From contig CALSCR010000697.1 of assembly GCA_943704495.1 (NCBI GenBank), forward strand, positions 1-27,580: a DNA stretch of 27,580 nucleotides, given 5' to 3'. The position numbers and the translations under genes are program-made. This DNA is from Pigoraptor chileana (taxonomy: Eukaryota > Opisthokonta > Filasterea). This document shows, piece by piece, positions 12,247 through 24,182 of the stretch. Position 1 is the first letter of the stretch. The number at the start of each line of letters is the position of its first letter. The notes beneath the pieces were generated by a model that was given only the letters and a program-made list of their open reading frames with translations, made no database searches and was not told where the DNA came from.

Positions 12247-12541
12247 TTGCACTACTGTACAACCGACTTGTCAATGAATTGAGACAGTTCATTTTTGCCA
12301 ACAAGTTACAAACTGGACCATTGAGTCTCTGCCGGGATGCGACGGCAGGGCGGCATCATCTGTTACGTCGGCCAAACCAGGTAGTAGTAACGGCATCTAA
12401 AGCAAATTGCGCATCAACAGTCTGTAGTACTGAGTCAGAGTCCGTGTGCAATCGTGTTTTTCAGAGCTCACATATATAGAGTCTGATCCTCCATATGCCG
12501 TTGCATTTTTGCCACATAAAAGAAAGGGGAGCAAATAGAAA

Positions 12542-14115
12542 ATGTGGCGCCCCATCATTTGTTCATGGCCGACGAGAGTCGCAGGAGCGCATCTTTGGGT
12601 ACATGCGCGCATCGCACAGGCCACTGGCATCCCACAGATATGTGCATTCCCCCGCGAATTCGCCGTGGCCGCCGATGATAAAACGGCCGCGATTGAGAGA
12701 ATAAGAAGTGCGCTTGAATCGCAGCGGGAAACACTGCATCCGCACATTGTTGAGACGCTTGAGAATGTTGTTACCGGTCGCCTGCCTGCCCTCACTAAGA
12801 GCGACGACTTCAACTTCAAGTGTGGGCATCGTTTGTATTTAAGATGTTTCTGCACTTTGTCGCGGAGAGAATGGGCCGCAGTAGTGGAGGTTGCTTTGTT
12901 GTCCTATGAGTTTGATGGTCCTGTTCTTTGTACCAATCAACAGCTTTGGAATTTGGACTATGGGTGTGTGTGTGCGTGTGCGTGTGCGTGTGCGTGTACA
13001 TGTGTGTGTTGTATCATGTCAGATGCACTCAGAATGCATTTGTTCAATTGTGTCGTGTTGTATTTGTATTTCGATGGTTGTCGGTGGTGGTGTGTGGCAG
13101 TCTCCTGACGAATGCAACACATCCCGTTCCACAAATACTTGTTTGGCATGACACTCACTCTTGCGGGTGCACATTTTCAACGATGCGCCATGACACCGAT
13201 GCCTCTCCATGGACAGGCACAATGTGTGGCAACTGCTGCCGTCGATTCGGACCCTCTCTCTTTCTCACGCCGCATGATCTGTTTGCAATGACGCGGTCTC
13301 CCGCAATCCGGCGTCATGGTACGTGCTCTGCGGCCAATCGCCATTCCATCTAACTAAGCTTTCTAAGCTTTCTACTAATCCTGTGCATCTGAAACGGCAA
13401 TCGATTTGTTGCTTCACACCTCACCCATGTGTAATATGTGCAATCAAACAACCTGATCAGCTGTCCCCGGCCTCTCGGTTGAACATTCCCTATGCCCTGT
13501 AACAGATGTCGTTCCTTATTATTATTACTGCCTCCGCTTATGACACATAGTGTGCTGATTGTGTTTCTCTGACGCAGGTGTTTCTTCGACGGTTGACTTT
13601 TTGCGGCGTTTCTCTGCCGCGTTTGCGTATGCACCCGAAGACGCGCGTGGCATGCCGTCGATGCGCATTGTTGCTGTTGGTGCGAGGGAGGGAGGGCCGC
13701 TGAAAGGCATGTCTCTACGTCTGTTCGTACCTGTGTGTGTATTTTGGGTGGGGGCGATGTGTGTCATGCGTGTCAATGGGTGTTGTGCATGCGCGTGTAC
13801 GTAGTGCGGGGAGTGTGTAAGGCCGGAGGGAAGTAGGTTCACACGAGCAGGATGGTATTCCAATATGGCCACCCACATGGTCCGTCCTTTAGTCACAATT
13901 GAACGTTCACTCTGTGAGTTTGGCGTGCTCGACAAAAGCAGTTTGTGTTGCTCAGAGACATAGCGTCTGATATCGGGGGTTATATCTTTAGAACTTGCTG
14001 CCACAAGACGCCGCTCATCAGCTTGTCGATTGTGGGAGTGCCATTCTGTCGTTTACCCTGTTTCGTTACTTGTCATTCTAGTCTGCCGTGAACATGTATG
14101 GCCACGGCCACAAGT

Positions 14116-14147
<32 letters not shown>

Positions 14148-16082
14148 TAAACACACACAAACACACACGCACAACTGACTGACTTGAATCTCGCACCGTT
14201 TGTTTTATCTTGATCGTGATCGCAACACTGTACCGTGCCGATATCCGCACTATGGCAGATGGCAGCGTGAGTTTGATGCATTTCGGCACTTGTGCAACTA
14301 ATATGTTGGCTGCACTCGCTGCAGTGTCATGGTGTAATCTGCACTTCGCTGTTGATGCCACGTTCTTCATCCTTGTGCAACTCTGTCGTGATTATTTCCA
14401 TGACAGGCAGGCAACTGGCTTTGTCTATTCGCTTTGCTCGGGAACTTCACTGATTGTTCGTACACACGCGCACGCACATATATATTTGTGTCGGTTTCAC
14501 TCTTGTTTTCTGTTGCTGCTTCAGTCTAAACTCACACTTTTATCACACATATATCGGCAGTCACTGATTTTGTTTACTTGCGTTCCACTAATGCACCATG
14601 TGTTTTTGTCGAGTCGCAGAGTGGCAAAGTGGTTCCACGGTGCCCCTTCTCCGCCGCCGTTGTGAGGAGGAAAGGTAAATAGTTCCATGCTTGGTCAATG
14701 TAATTTGATGCAATCTGCGTTGGTATGCGCTTGCTTGCAAGAACTTACCACTGGCATTCCAATCATCCTTTGCTCTCAGCAACGTCTTTGGCACAACTCC
14801 ATCGACACCAACATACGCTGATCATGTGCCCACACACAAACATTATGCCCTTTTGGTTCCATGAATGCGATTTATTTGTGCTTTTCACAACAAGTTTTCG
14901 AAATTGCAATTCCCGTGTACTTAACATGATCCTTGTGTATAATATATGCATGCATGCAGATGGACCCAGTGGTCCGCTTGTGCGCCAACTCAACACGGAG
15001 GGGTATGAATCCCTTGCCTGTCTCCTTGGTCCGCATCACATGCCCGCCAAGTGCGCCTCGTTCCCCCTTTCGCGCGGGACGGATGAGGCCTCTGGTGCGT
15101 TTACTGGCGATTTGGCAGGTCTTTTGATGTGCCGTTCTATATCTGCTATTCATTGTGTTGCTTTGTGTATGTGTGGCCTTTCTTTGTCAGTGTGCTATTT
15201 TGTGACCCATCGCTGTGGTGGTATTGGACGTTTTGCTTCAGCCGGGATTACCCGTTAGTCCATTGGCACCCTATATTTGCCTCCTCTCGCTGTCTGTGTC
15301 TCCAGTGGAATTCTTGGCCACAGCGCCTGTGACACTCACTGACTTGAATCCTACACCTGCATCCTCTTTCCCAATGCATCAATTGTAACGATTGAACAGG
15401 TCTTTATTTTCCTGTGATTGAGTGCGAGGGATTTACCCTGTCGCCCGCAACTGAGGATATCAAAAATGCTGGGCGACCAACACCGCCGTCACCGCCCCCC
15501 CACACTGTTGCATCATACATTGCCTCAAATGCCCTGGCCTCTCGATGGGAGCACTCGGATTGGTTCAAGCGCTTGCGCGATGGCACGCGTTCCACACTTG
15601 CCATTGGCAGCGGTCACGGGGCGTCACGTGGTCTGGATACAATGGCTGGTGCCCTCAGTGTCGGCGCCGCGGCCATGATTGTGTCTGATGTGCTTTCGAC
15701 GGTTTGGTTCAACTTTGATGCGTTGCTGCCACATGACACGCCCACTGCTGACGCCGGGGTCGAACCAGGCCACAGGCACACTCCTGACCCCTCCAGGACG
15801 ACGGCAGCCGGGACCAATGCAACCGCCAGCGTGGCCGCGGCTGCGTTGCCCTCTCACGTGACGTGGGATGATGCACGGCACCAGATTGAAATCGAGACGA
15901 GCCGAGCTCTCGATGCGATTGCGCAGGTTGGAGAGCGCCTTGCACATTGTGAGCACGGCTTCTCTGCTCCCGTCGGTGCACGTGACACCCCCGCGCGTGC
16001 ACACTCTCCAACCGGAAAGGTTGATTCGGCGGCGGTTAAGCGGATGATTGGCGAACATCTTGCGTGGATGGGGCGGCGATAG
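12542..16082 (+). CDS. Unrecognised multi-exon gene, about 410 aa, exon limits provisional
   Basis: The best model has exons 12542-12830 (donor GTTTGT), 13578-13679 (donor GTGCGAG), 14960-15118 or 14960-15094, and 15400-16082. Each junction keeps phase, which supports it; the 1.28-kb third gap could hide another exon. The first exon encodes WVHARIAQATGIPQICAF and a helical segment (IERIRSALESQRETLHPHIVETLENVV). Joins give CGHRVSSTVDFLRRF and MRIVAVDGPSGPLVRQL, then LYFPVIECEGFTLSPATEDI. The last exon has a Pro-rich stretch, a Gly/Ala-rich hydrophobic segment (MAGALSVGAAAMIVSDVLSTVWF) and a helical tail. I know no family for it. The in-frame stop at 12535 fixes the left limit of the first exon, though an upstream exon is not excluded. 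Two introns hold copies of the repeat element, which supports their being introns. Confidence 0.5.
14118..14172. repeat. (CA)n tract in an intron of the unknown gene
   Basis: CA repeat with a few AAACA interruptions, ending directly before a partial copy of the intronic element (ACTGACTTGAATC at about 14177-14189). Confidence 0.9.
15305..15354 (+). repeat. Intronic repeat element, copy E (unknown gene, last intron)
   Basis: Shows AGTGGAATTCTTGGCCACAG, CGCCTGTGACACT and CACTGACTTGAATCCTACA. It lies 45-95 bases before the presumed acceptor at 15399. Its left arm differs from the other copies but can still pair in part with its right arm (GGAATTC with GAATCC). Confidence 0.6.
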
Positions 16083-16931
16083 CGTCTTTGGTGCTCTGCC
16101 GACCGACTTGGTTTGCTCGAGTGTTGCGGTCTGAGCTGACTAAGTGTCGGCACTGCAACCGAGTCTTTGCACTGGCTCGCAGCATGATGCTTTTCTGTAT
16201 AAATTGTGTCCAAATATTAATTGCATAGCGGCCGAATGAGTGTGTCGTGAGCGTACCGCCCGACAGCTGTTCATCCCCCATTTGATACCGTCGATGCCCC
16301 ATGAATTGGAGGTTGCAGTCACTTGCAGTAGTGGGTCGTGCGCCAGGAGTTGCTGTGGTGTGGAGCCCATACCAGATATCAACTAACGGGTGCATGCAGC
16401 AACAACAGCGACGATTGGGAATCAACCTGTTCAGTTGTGACCATAGAGTAGGGCTACCCCTGGTACCCGTAACCCTAGTATCCAGAATGATGTTGTGCAT
16501 TACTGATGGAACGGTAAGGCAGAGTCCTCACAGAGACAAAGCACTCATCAATCTGCAGCTGCAATTGAGTCTGCACACATTTGGCCGCGGCGCGAAGTGC
16601 TTTCTAAAACAGACCGTGCAAGGAACAATGTAAGTGAGAAGGACCGCTTTTGTCTCTGGTTAACTTACTACCGCCGGACCACTGCAGTACCGAACTGGTA
16701 CTCTATCGCAGGCCTCACTACAATCAGGTTGAGTCGCGATAACTAATCAGCCAGCATATTCACAGAGTAATAATAGTACAAAAGGACCATCAGATCCGCC
16801 CGGTCATTACTTGCGGGTTCACATGGCGACTGCAATCAGCATCACATAAGTGACTTTACATTCCCACGCAACATTATATTCAGGCTGTGACGACTACAAT
16901 AAAGGAGAAAGCCGCACTCGGTATCTGATGA
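16083..16931. other. Spacer between convergent unknown gene and RanBPM
   Basis: About 850 bases without a credible gene; open frames are short and overlap in several phases. A telomere-like GTAACCCTAGTA occurs near 16468. No RNA gene or repeat array was recognised. Confidence 0.55.
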
Positions 16932-19900
16932 TCACTCGCGGAGAATATCTTCCACGCTGACAAATGCCGCCGCACCGCTGCCGACGGGTGGACGCGTGAG
17001 TTCCTTCACTGCAACGGCCGCCTGACGCACGATGATTTCCAGTGGCGCCTGTCGAGGCAGTCCTTGCAGCTCTGTCGCGTTTGCGGTTTGATGCAATAGG
17101 GTAAAGGAGGGTTAAAAACGGCATAATGGGACACCACAATATCCATAGAGAAAAAGAAGACTTTCAGTGCTCAAATGACCCCATCAGCTCCAACGGGAGA
17201 GAGAGAGAGAGTAGAGTGAGGGTAACAACAAGTCGGAAAAGTGTCACAACGCAGCACTGCAAAAAAGAACCGGAAGGTACCCACATCCAATTTGGTTGTT
17301 GGCAAAACAAGACAACCTCATCACACAGGGAGAGTGAATCAGCGGGATGAGGCGATGGGAAAAGATGGACGTTGGCGCCATTCGCGCACCCACAGACAGC
17401 GCGGACGGCAAACACCCACCGAGAATGGCGCTGTTGATCTCCGTTGCGAGGGGTTCCCGCTGGGATGGCTGCAGCAAATATGCCATGGGTGACTGCGACG
17501 GATCCGGATATGCCAACAAGCTGAACGCCTCCTCGAGAACAGCACGGTTGGAGGAGAGCAACGGGTTCTCGTCACACGCTTCCTGCAGCGACTGCCCATA
17601 CAACATCATGCGCTCAATAGGATTCGAACCGTCGCCCACTGCCGGCGTGGCTGATGCGGACGCCGACTCCCGGACCAACTCGACGAATCGCCTGCACTGT
17701 AGCTGAAAAATGAGGTCCGGGCGTGCGGTTGCAAGTGCCGGGTAGAGCTCTGCAATGAGACGGAGAACGGCGTCGATGTCGCCACCTAGAACAAACTCGC
17801 GTATGCCTGGAAGGCGGAAATGAAAAGGCAACACCAGTCACGACGGAGTAACAATGGGCACCGTAATGGAGAAATTTAAGAACACAAGACATTGCGCATT
17901 GGGATGCAATTGTCAAAGAGCAACCACAGAGGTCACAGCGAATATTCGCAGGGGCTAGGGTAAGGGTTGATGATCTAACCCTGGGCCTATCTCAAAGCAA
18001 AAGCAGGCTAAAGCAAAGGTAGCACTGAAACTACAGACCGACTAGACAATTATATATCACACACACACAAAAAACAGAGTAAATCGTGTTGTACCCACGC
18101 TGCCGAGATCGCACAGATGCCACGCTCTCTGCAATTGTGTCGTTTGTGTCGCCAGCAAAAACAAGCGCAGTCTCGCTGTATCCGTGGTGCACGAGGTAGC
18201 TTGCAATCAGGCGGGTGATAGACGACTCCCACGTGCCGCCCGATTGGCACGGTACCTCCGCAAGGTTCACATTCGACAGCATGCCGCGCACACGACCACG
18301 CGTCTCCTACACGAGCACACACACACACACATAAACAGTCGGAATACAGTGCATGTGTTGAAGTGACAGTTGTTAGTGTTTGTGCTCCGCAGTTAGAGAG
18401 AAGGTGTTCGGAGAATTCGACAAAAGACCGCAAGAGACAGAATGCAAACATGCAAACAGAAGGAAGGGGAGTGGGGAGTATAGAGAATTGGAAGGGACAA
18501 CAAAAAAACACAATCACGCAAAAACACACCCCCCCTTCTATCTCAAAACGACAGTCTACCGCCCATTGAGGATGGGAGCCCATTCCCATTCCGCAAACAG
18601 AGAAATCACACGACACGGTGCCCAGCCACGTGCATGACCTCATGTCGCCAAATACAAGCTGTCTGTTCAGCAAACGACCGGGAGGTCTCACAGAGACACA
18701 GACAAGCGCACCTGCATGTATCCCTCAATGTCAAACTCAAACGGCCTCTGTCCAAAGTTAGCCTCGAGGACTTCACCCGGTGTGAGCAGTCCCACCGTGG
18801 GAAAGAGCTGACCGCGCAAGTCACGAAACGCAACACCTGCGGCCACATTGTAAAATAATGATAGACCAGTTGCAAAACGATGAAAAGAATTGTCTCGTAA
18901 GATGTATGAGATGAGGAGACGCGTCAACAAACAATTGAAGACAGACCACTGACACACCGTATGCGACCAATACTGAACTTAGCAACAGTGTAGCGTAATC
19001 ATTAAACTGACAGAATTGGAGCAGAAAGAGCAAAGGAATGCAATAGAGCCTCACATAACATCCAGACACAGCACAACACACCGGCAGCCACATAGAACCA
19101 GCAGGCGGGAGCAGACAACCCACCAAGATTGACTCCATTCTTTGTGTAAAAGCAGGTGCTCTCAACAAAATTCACGCAGCAACCAATGACATCCCCGGTG
19201 GTGTATGCAGGCCCATATGTCGCACCCGAGCTGGACGAGCAAAACGAGTGTCCGTCGTCGCCATGGTAGCCGTACGATCCCTTCTCCCATCCGGGCAGCC
19301 GATTCAATGACACTCCGCTGGAGCACAGCCCAATTCCAATATAGCTGTTGATGAAACGAAGGCAAAAGTTAGGAATAAACAAAAAGAAAAAGAAGAATAA
19401 GAAGAAAGCGACTGGTTCACTTCGTTTAGATCCACATTGACGAGAGGATCATGTGGGCACCGTTGAGATGATATGGAGAGAGACTCCCTTGGGATACAGG
19501 CGAATGCACAAAAGACAGTAAAAGCACATCACAGCATATCACCACATGCATGGTTTGTACTAGTCTCCCACAACTTTGCACTTAATGCAGTCTCCAAAAC
19601 AGACACAACACACGCGATCACAACAAAAACACACAACAATGCACACACGTAACCAATACAAGTCGAGACAAAACGCACCCATCGCGGCCCTTGCTGACAA
19701 CCTTGACCTCAAAATAGAAGACACCGCAAGCGGGTGGAATGTGGGTGTTTGCACGCACTGCAGCCGCATCACTGTCGTTCTTTCCCTGGCCTATGCAGCG
19801 GAGGACACAACGATACCGGAACTTGCAGTCGTCAGAATTAGCGATAAGTAACAATTTGCCAACGCTAGTGTGGTGAGCCGCCAAAAGTGAACTTCGCAAA

Positions 19901-20375
19901 GCCGAGAAAAAAGTGGAAATCTCAACAATCTACACTCACACCTACAAAACGCATCACCACATTAAATAATAGAAGCGACACATATGGAGTATTAGACATG
20001 TATGCATGGACATACAAACCCATAATTACGAGCTACAAACCCAGACAGAAATTAACACAGTGGAAATCTCAACAATCTACACTCACACCTACAAAACGCA
20101 TCACCACATTAAATAATAGAAGCGACACATATGGAGTATTAGACATGTATGCATGGACATACAAACCCATAATTACGAGCTACAAACCCAGACAGAAATT
20201 AACACACACCTTTGTAGTGCACGCGAAGAGACGAGTGCGAGAGTTCCAACAGCGAGTATTTATCCTTTGGACTCCATGCTGTTGGAAGTGGTGTCTCTGT
20301 GAGGTCCAGCTGGGGCCACAGTTGGCGATGCACGGCCAGGAGATCTGTCGTGGGTCGCATTGGCGCGGTCGCCAT
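16932..20375 (-). CDS. RANBP9: RanBPM (RanBP9/RanBP10) homologue, GID/CTLH complex subunit, 7 exons, 452 aa
   Basis: Exons (minus) 20210-20375, 19679-19790, 19124-19344, 18712-18836, 18099-18306, 17420-17806, 16932-17071; all phases close. The SPRY domain (about 40-205) follows animal RanBP9 almost residue by residue: [92 protein letters not shown]. LisH lies near 236-261 ([15 protein letters not shown]), CTLH after [14 protein letters not shown], and a CRA-type end at 330-452 ([42 protein letters not shown]). The long low-complexity insert between CTLH and CRA of vertebrates is absent. Family role: scaffold of the GID/CTLH ubiquitin ligase. An in-frame ATG at 20459 would add a hydrophobic stretch; I prefer 20375. 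RANBP9 stands for RanBP9/10, which cannot be separated here. Confidence 0.95.
17951..17988. repeat. Telomere-like G-rich sequence with partial inverted complement
   Basis: GGGGCTAGGGTAAGGG is followed 10 bases later by CTAACCCTGGGCC, within RanBPM intron 5. It could be a small hairpin or a site for a telobox-type binding protein; no function is shown. Confidence 0.3.
19913..20206. repeat. Exact tandem duplication of a 147-bp unit in RanBPM intron 1
   Basis: Copies at 19913-20059 and 20060-20206 appear identical base for base. The outer end lies two bases from the 5' splice site of intron 1 (GT at 20209-20208). The unit has no coding potential and no resemblance to nearby exons. Confidence 0.95.
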
Positions 20376-21085
20376 CGGCCAGACAATACACAGGACACGC
20401 GTGCACGACACACACGCACTACAACACAAGAGAGTGAGCACCAATGAAGCCACCCTCACAAGCGTTGCACGAAGGAGGATGTGCAGACGAGCACGCTGCT
20501 GTTATGAGCTCAGTATGTATGTGGTCCTGAGACGGTAACTCCTCCGAGTGAAACAAAAAAAGGACTGTTGATTCACAACAAAAAGAAAAGATGAGAAATC
20601 AAAAGCAGTCAATCAAGTTCCACATAACAGATGCTTGGTCTCACTGCTAACTTACATAGAGGCTGTGCATCTGAAGAAGCTCTTTGCATTCACTCTTACT
20701 TCTTATTACTCAATGTGTGTTGAGTTGTAGGAGCTCCTGCTGAGACTGAGAGATGACGTCTCCGCGCCCACATCGTTCATGCCTACATTTGTATATGTCC
20801 GCCCATATAACGCCATAAATGCCATAGTATATGACTAAACAAGACATATTTAGATTAATATGAAAATACTATCCATATATAGATAACGTGCCGCTTCCTC
20901 ACGTGCCAGTTTCGACTTTGTTTCAAACCGACGCGGCGGCGCAACACGTGAACGACTTGAGACCTATGAAAGATGGCAACATGATGCGTGCTGTTGTTCA
21001 ATAGTTCGTCCTGAGTAACACAGCACTTTTGTACGCCTTATTTGAATCACTTGTAATTATAATAACATTCACGCCGGCAGTGAAT
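20376..21085. promoter_or_regulatory. Divergent promoter region between RanBPM (-) and MIX23 (+)
   Basis: Gene-free stretch between divergent starts. Two CACGTG boxes lie near 20900 and 20946, with an AT-rich CCATATATAG just before them (near 20874). No protein-coding frame of interest was found. Confidence 0.4.
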
Positions 21086-21920
21086 ATGAATATGGACGGT
21101 GCTCTAGGCGTGGCGACGCATCCTGTCGACTGCAATGACTTCCGGCGCTTTAAAGATACCCTCAGAAATCTGCGAATTATTGATGACATGATAATTAATA
21201 AGATCAACACGTCGATACCTACACGGTCATTTGCGGTGGATGTGACGTCGCAGTGCCAACAGCTCAGAAAAGAGGTCGGTTGCGGTCGCACCGAAATGCA
21301 TAATGCTATGTGCGGTTGCGGTATGCCGTGTGCGTGCGGCTGTCTGTATGTTTGTGTGTGTATGTTACTTGTGTGTGTGTATGATGTGTTTGTGCGTGCG
21401 CTCATGTGCATGTGTTGCGTTTCCATTTCGTTCTTGTGACCATGTTTTTTTATTCGTTGCTGCAACCGCCTCGCACAGATTGTTGCTGCACACAAGCAAC
21501 GCCGGGACAACATCAACGCCTGTATCCAACAGAATACGGACAGATTGCGTGCCATGAAAACGACTTTGGATGCAACTCCTGGCAACGAATCGTTACGTCA
21601 GCGAGTCCACACTGAGCAAGGAATCGTGGGTGCAGGCCACTTGTTGTTACTGCGCACTGTGCCACGTGCTGGGGTCCATCTATCAAGAAGGGCATCTCTG
21701 CTGTTTCGTCTTCACTTGAAGTATCCGAATGTGTCTGTGACATTATTTCTATGACATTATTCGTCATCTTATGAGGCGACACTGATCTATCCTCTATCTA
21801 TCTTTCACTTGTAATATCGCACGCATACTGCAGATCCGTATGCTGACGACTGAGCTGACCATCGAAGACGTCCTCCAAGATCGCACCATAGGTATTATCA
21901 ACGAACGGTGCGACGCTTGA
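21086..21920 (+). CDS. MIX23: MIX23 / CCDC58 homologue, mitochondrial intermembrane-space protein, 3 exons, 140 aa
   Basis: Exons 21086-21274, 21479-21625, 21834-21920; all junctions are phase 0. The four cysteines of the family are present at 16 (VDCNDF), 57 (SQCQQL), 78 (NACIQQ) and 138 (NERCDA). Conserved blocks include RIIDDMIINKINTSIPTRSF and TTELTIEDVLQDR. Length matches human CCDC58 (144 aa), and the second exon end was chosen because it keeps the six-residue spacing between EQ and the SELNVEEV-like block. By family knowledge it is an oxidatively folded intermembrane-space protein linked to mitochondrial import. The start is MNMDG; an in-frame ATG at 21029 would add a hydrophobic leader and cannot be excluded. 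Confidence 0.92.
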
Positions 21921-22458
21921 CGGGATCTGTAGTCTTTGCTTCAGCAGACCGGATAGGATTTTGAAAGGCCAGCCGACCTCCGCAACAGATCACTCACAAT
22001 CTGTGTTGCGCCCACCGCCCACACCAATCACTTACAGTCAGGACGAGGACTGGTTTCTTGTCTATGTATATAAAGGACGCAGCAAGGTATTGCCTTTGCA
22101 TCCTAATGCGGAGCTTCCTTCGATAGTCTGGACTTGGGAGACTGAAGGCCACGCAGAAGAAAGAATTGATCGGGGCAAAGCGACTATCCGATAGAATGCA
22201 TTCTCTTCAATTGTGTTCATCGAAGAATCGATATCGGATCAAAGACCGATGCCACTAAACTCATCGATAGTTTTGTCAATGCGAACCAACATGGGTACAA
22301 AGATGCAAAACAGAATTTTGAAGCATCCCAAAGGAATTTAGTGATAGTTTCCTCCTCAGAGACACATCAAAGTTGCGAATTTTACGCACGCAAAATCAAA
22401 GCACGGACATACACGCCACAGGCCGCCAGCGGGAGAGAGACGGGAAAACGGCACATCT
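21921..22458. other. Spacer between convergent MIX23 and stefin genes
   Basis: Contains both 3' ends. A TATA-like TATATAAAGG lies near 22065-22074 on the plus strand, inside a 77-codon frame (21961-22194) that matches no family I know. No gene is called. Confidence 0.5.
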
Positions 22459-23238
22459 TCACTGGAAGTGCTCGATGACATCGTCCTCTGTCTTGTCCGT
22501 CTGGATGGCGCTGAGGGTCAGGTTCTGATCCGGAGGAAGGCTGCGGTGAACACGGAGGTGCGCATACTTGTCGTTGCCAGTGTGAACCTGCGTGCGTGTG
22601 TGTGTGTGTTTTGTGTTGTTGTGTATCGTGTGAGTGCGTATTGGGGAGATGGGCAGCAGATCATGAGTGATTTGTTTATACTGCAGGAAGTAAATTCTGT
22701 GCCCATCAACATACGCTCGCTCAGAAGGCCGACTACAAGGCGCTACAATTACTGGATCATCAAAAACATGTTCAGAGAAACAACAACAATAAACAGCTCT
22801 CGTCGAGGAAGTGACAAAAAGGGTGAATCTTCAACAGGAATGGAAATCTGGTCCATTGTAGCTTCAGCATGCATTGAAATCTGGTCCATTATAGCCTCAT
22901 ACCTTGATGAAAAAGTTCGTTCCAGCAACAACCTGAGTTGCAAACGACTTTGCTTCGAAAGCGTCAAACTTCTTTCCTTGCTTCTCCTCGGCGTGTGGGC
23001 GAATCTGAGAACAAAATCCGAAGACACGGTAAAAAGATGAGAATGAGGGATTACAAAATACGGGACAGATGCTACCCACAATTATCCCAATTCGCCCCAC
23101 AATTCAAAGGAGCGACGAAGAGTAACGGAAAGAAACAAGATTAAAGACGAAAATTAACCGTACCTTTTCAATGAGTTCCTGAACTTCTGGGGTGGCCGCC
23201 TGTGCGTTACCAACAGCTCCACAGCGAACGTTGGGCAT
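22459..23238 (-). CDS. Stefin (type 1 cystatin), cysteine protease inhibitor, 3 exons, 101 aa
   Basis: Exons (minus) 23164-23238, 22903-23004, 22459-22587; all junctions phase 0. The protein has the three binding elements of stefins: an N-terminal trunk with glycine ([10 protein letters not shown]), the first hairpin QVVAG at 49-53 followed by TNFFIKV, and the second hairpin SLPPDQ at 75-80 followed by [11 protein letters not shown]. There is no signal peptide and no disulfide pattern, and the length matches stefins A and B (about 98 aa). It should inhibit papain-like enzymes in the cytosol. The secreted protease earlier in the window is of the target class, but a physiological pairing is only inference. 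Confidence 0.95.
22841..22902. repeat. 33-bp direct repeat, about two units, in stefin intron 2
   Basis: GAAATCTGGTCCATT recurs at 22843 and 22876, 33 bases apart, followed by the related GTAGCTTCAG and ATAGCCTCAT. The second unit ends at the splice donor of stefin exon 2. Confidence 0.8.

Positions 23239-24182
<944 letters not shown>

Larger units (their letters stand above)
11664..12541. other. Repeat-rich spacer between oxidoreductase and unknown gene
   Basis: Holds the polyadenylation signal, a 26-bp minisatellite, a tRNA-like relic and a run of 22 G, each listed separately. Open frames through the minisatellite repeat a 26-codon unit and are products of the repeat. Nothing else was recognised. 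Confidence 0.7.

Noticed and set aside
14210-14665. 151-codon frame with hydrophobic stretches, considered as an exon of the unknown gene
   Set aside because: The flanking exons join in phase without it, and the area holds CA repeats and a partial intronic element. A small exon here cannot be excluded.
15624-16058. Minus-strand 144-codon frame
   Set aside because: It is antisense to the last exon of the unknown gene. The plus frame fits the upstream exons in phase and has more natural composition.
16460-16480. Interstitial telomere repeat
   Set aside because: Only one CCCTA-like unit is present, with no tandem array.
22468-23040. 190-codon plus-strand frame
   Set aside because: It overlaps stefin exons 2 and 3 in antisense, crosses both stefin introns and matches no family. 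The stefin model explains the region.
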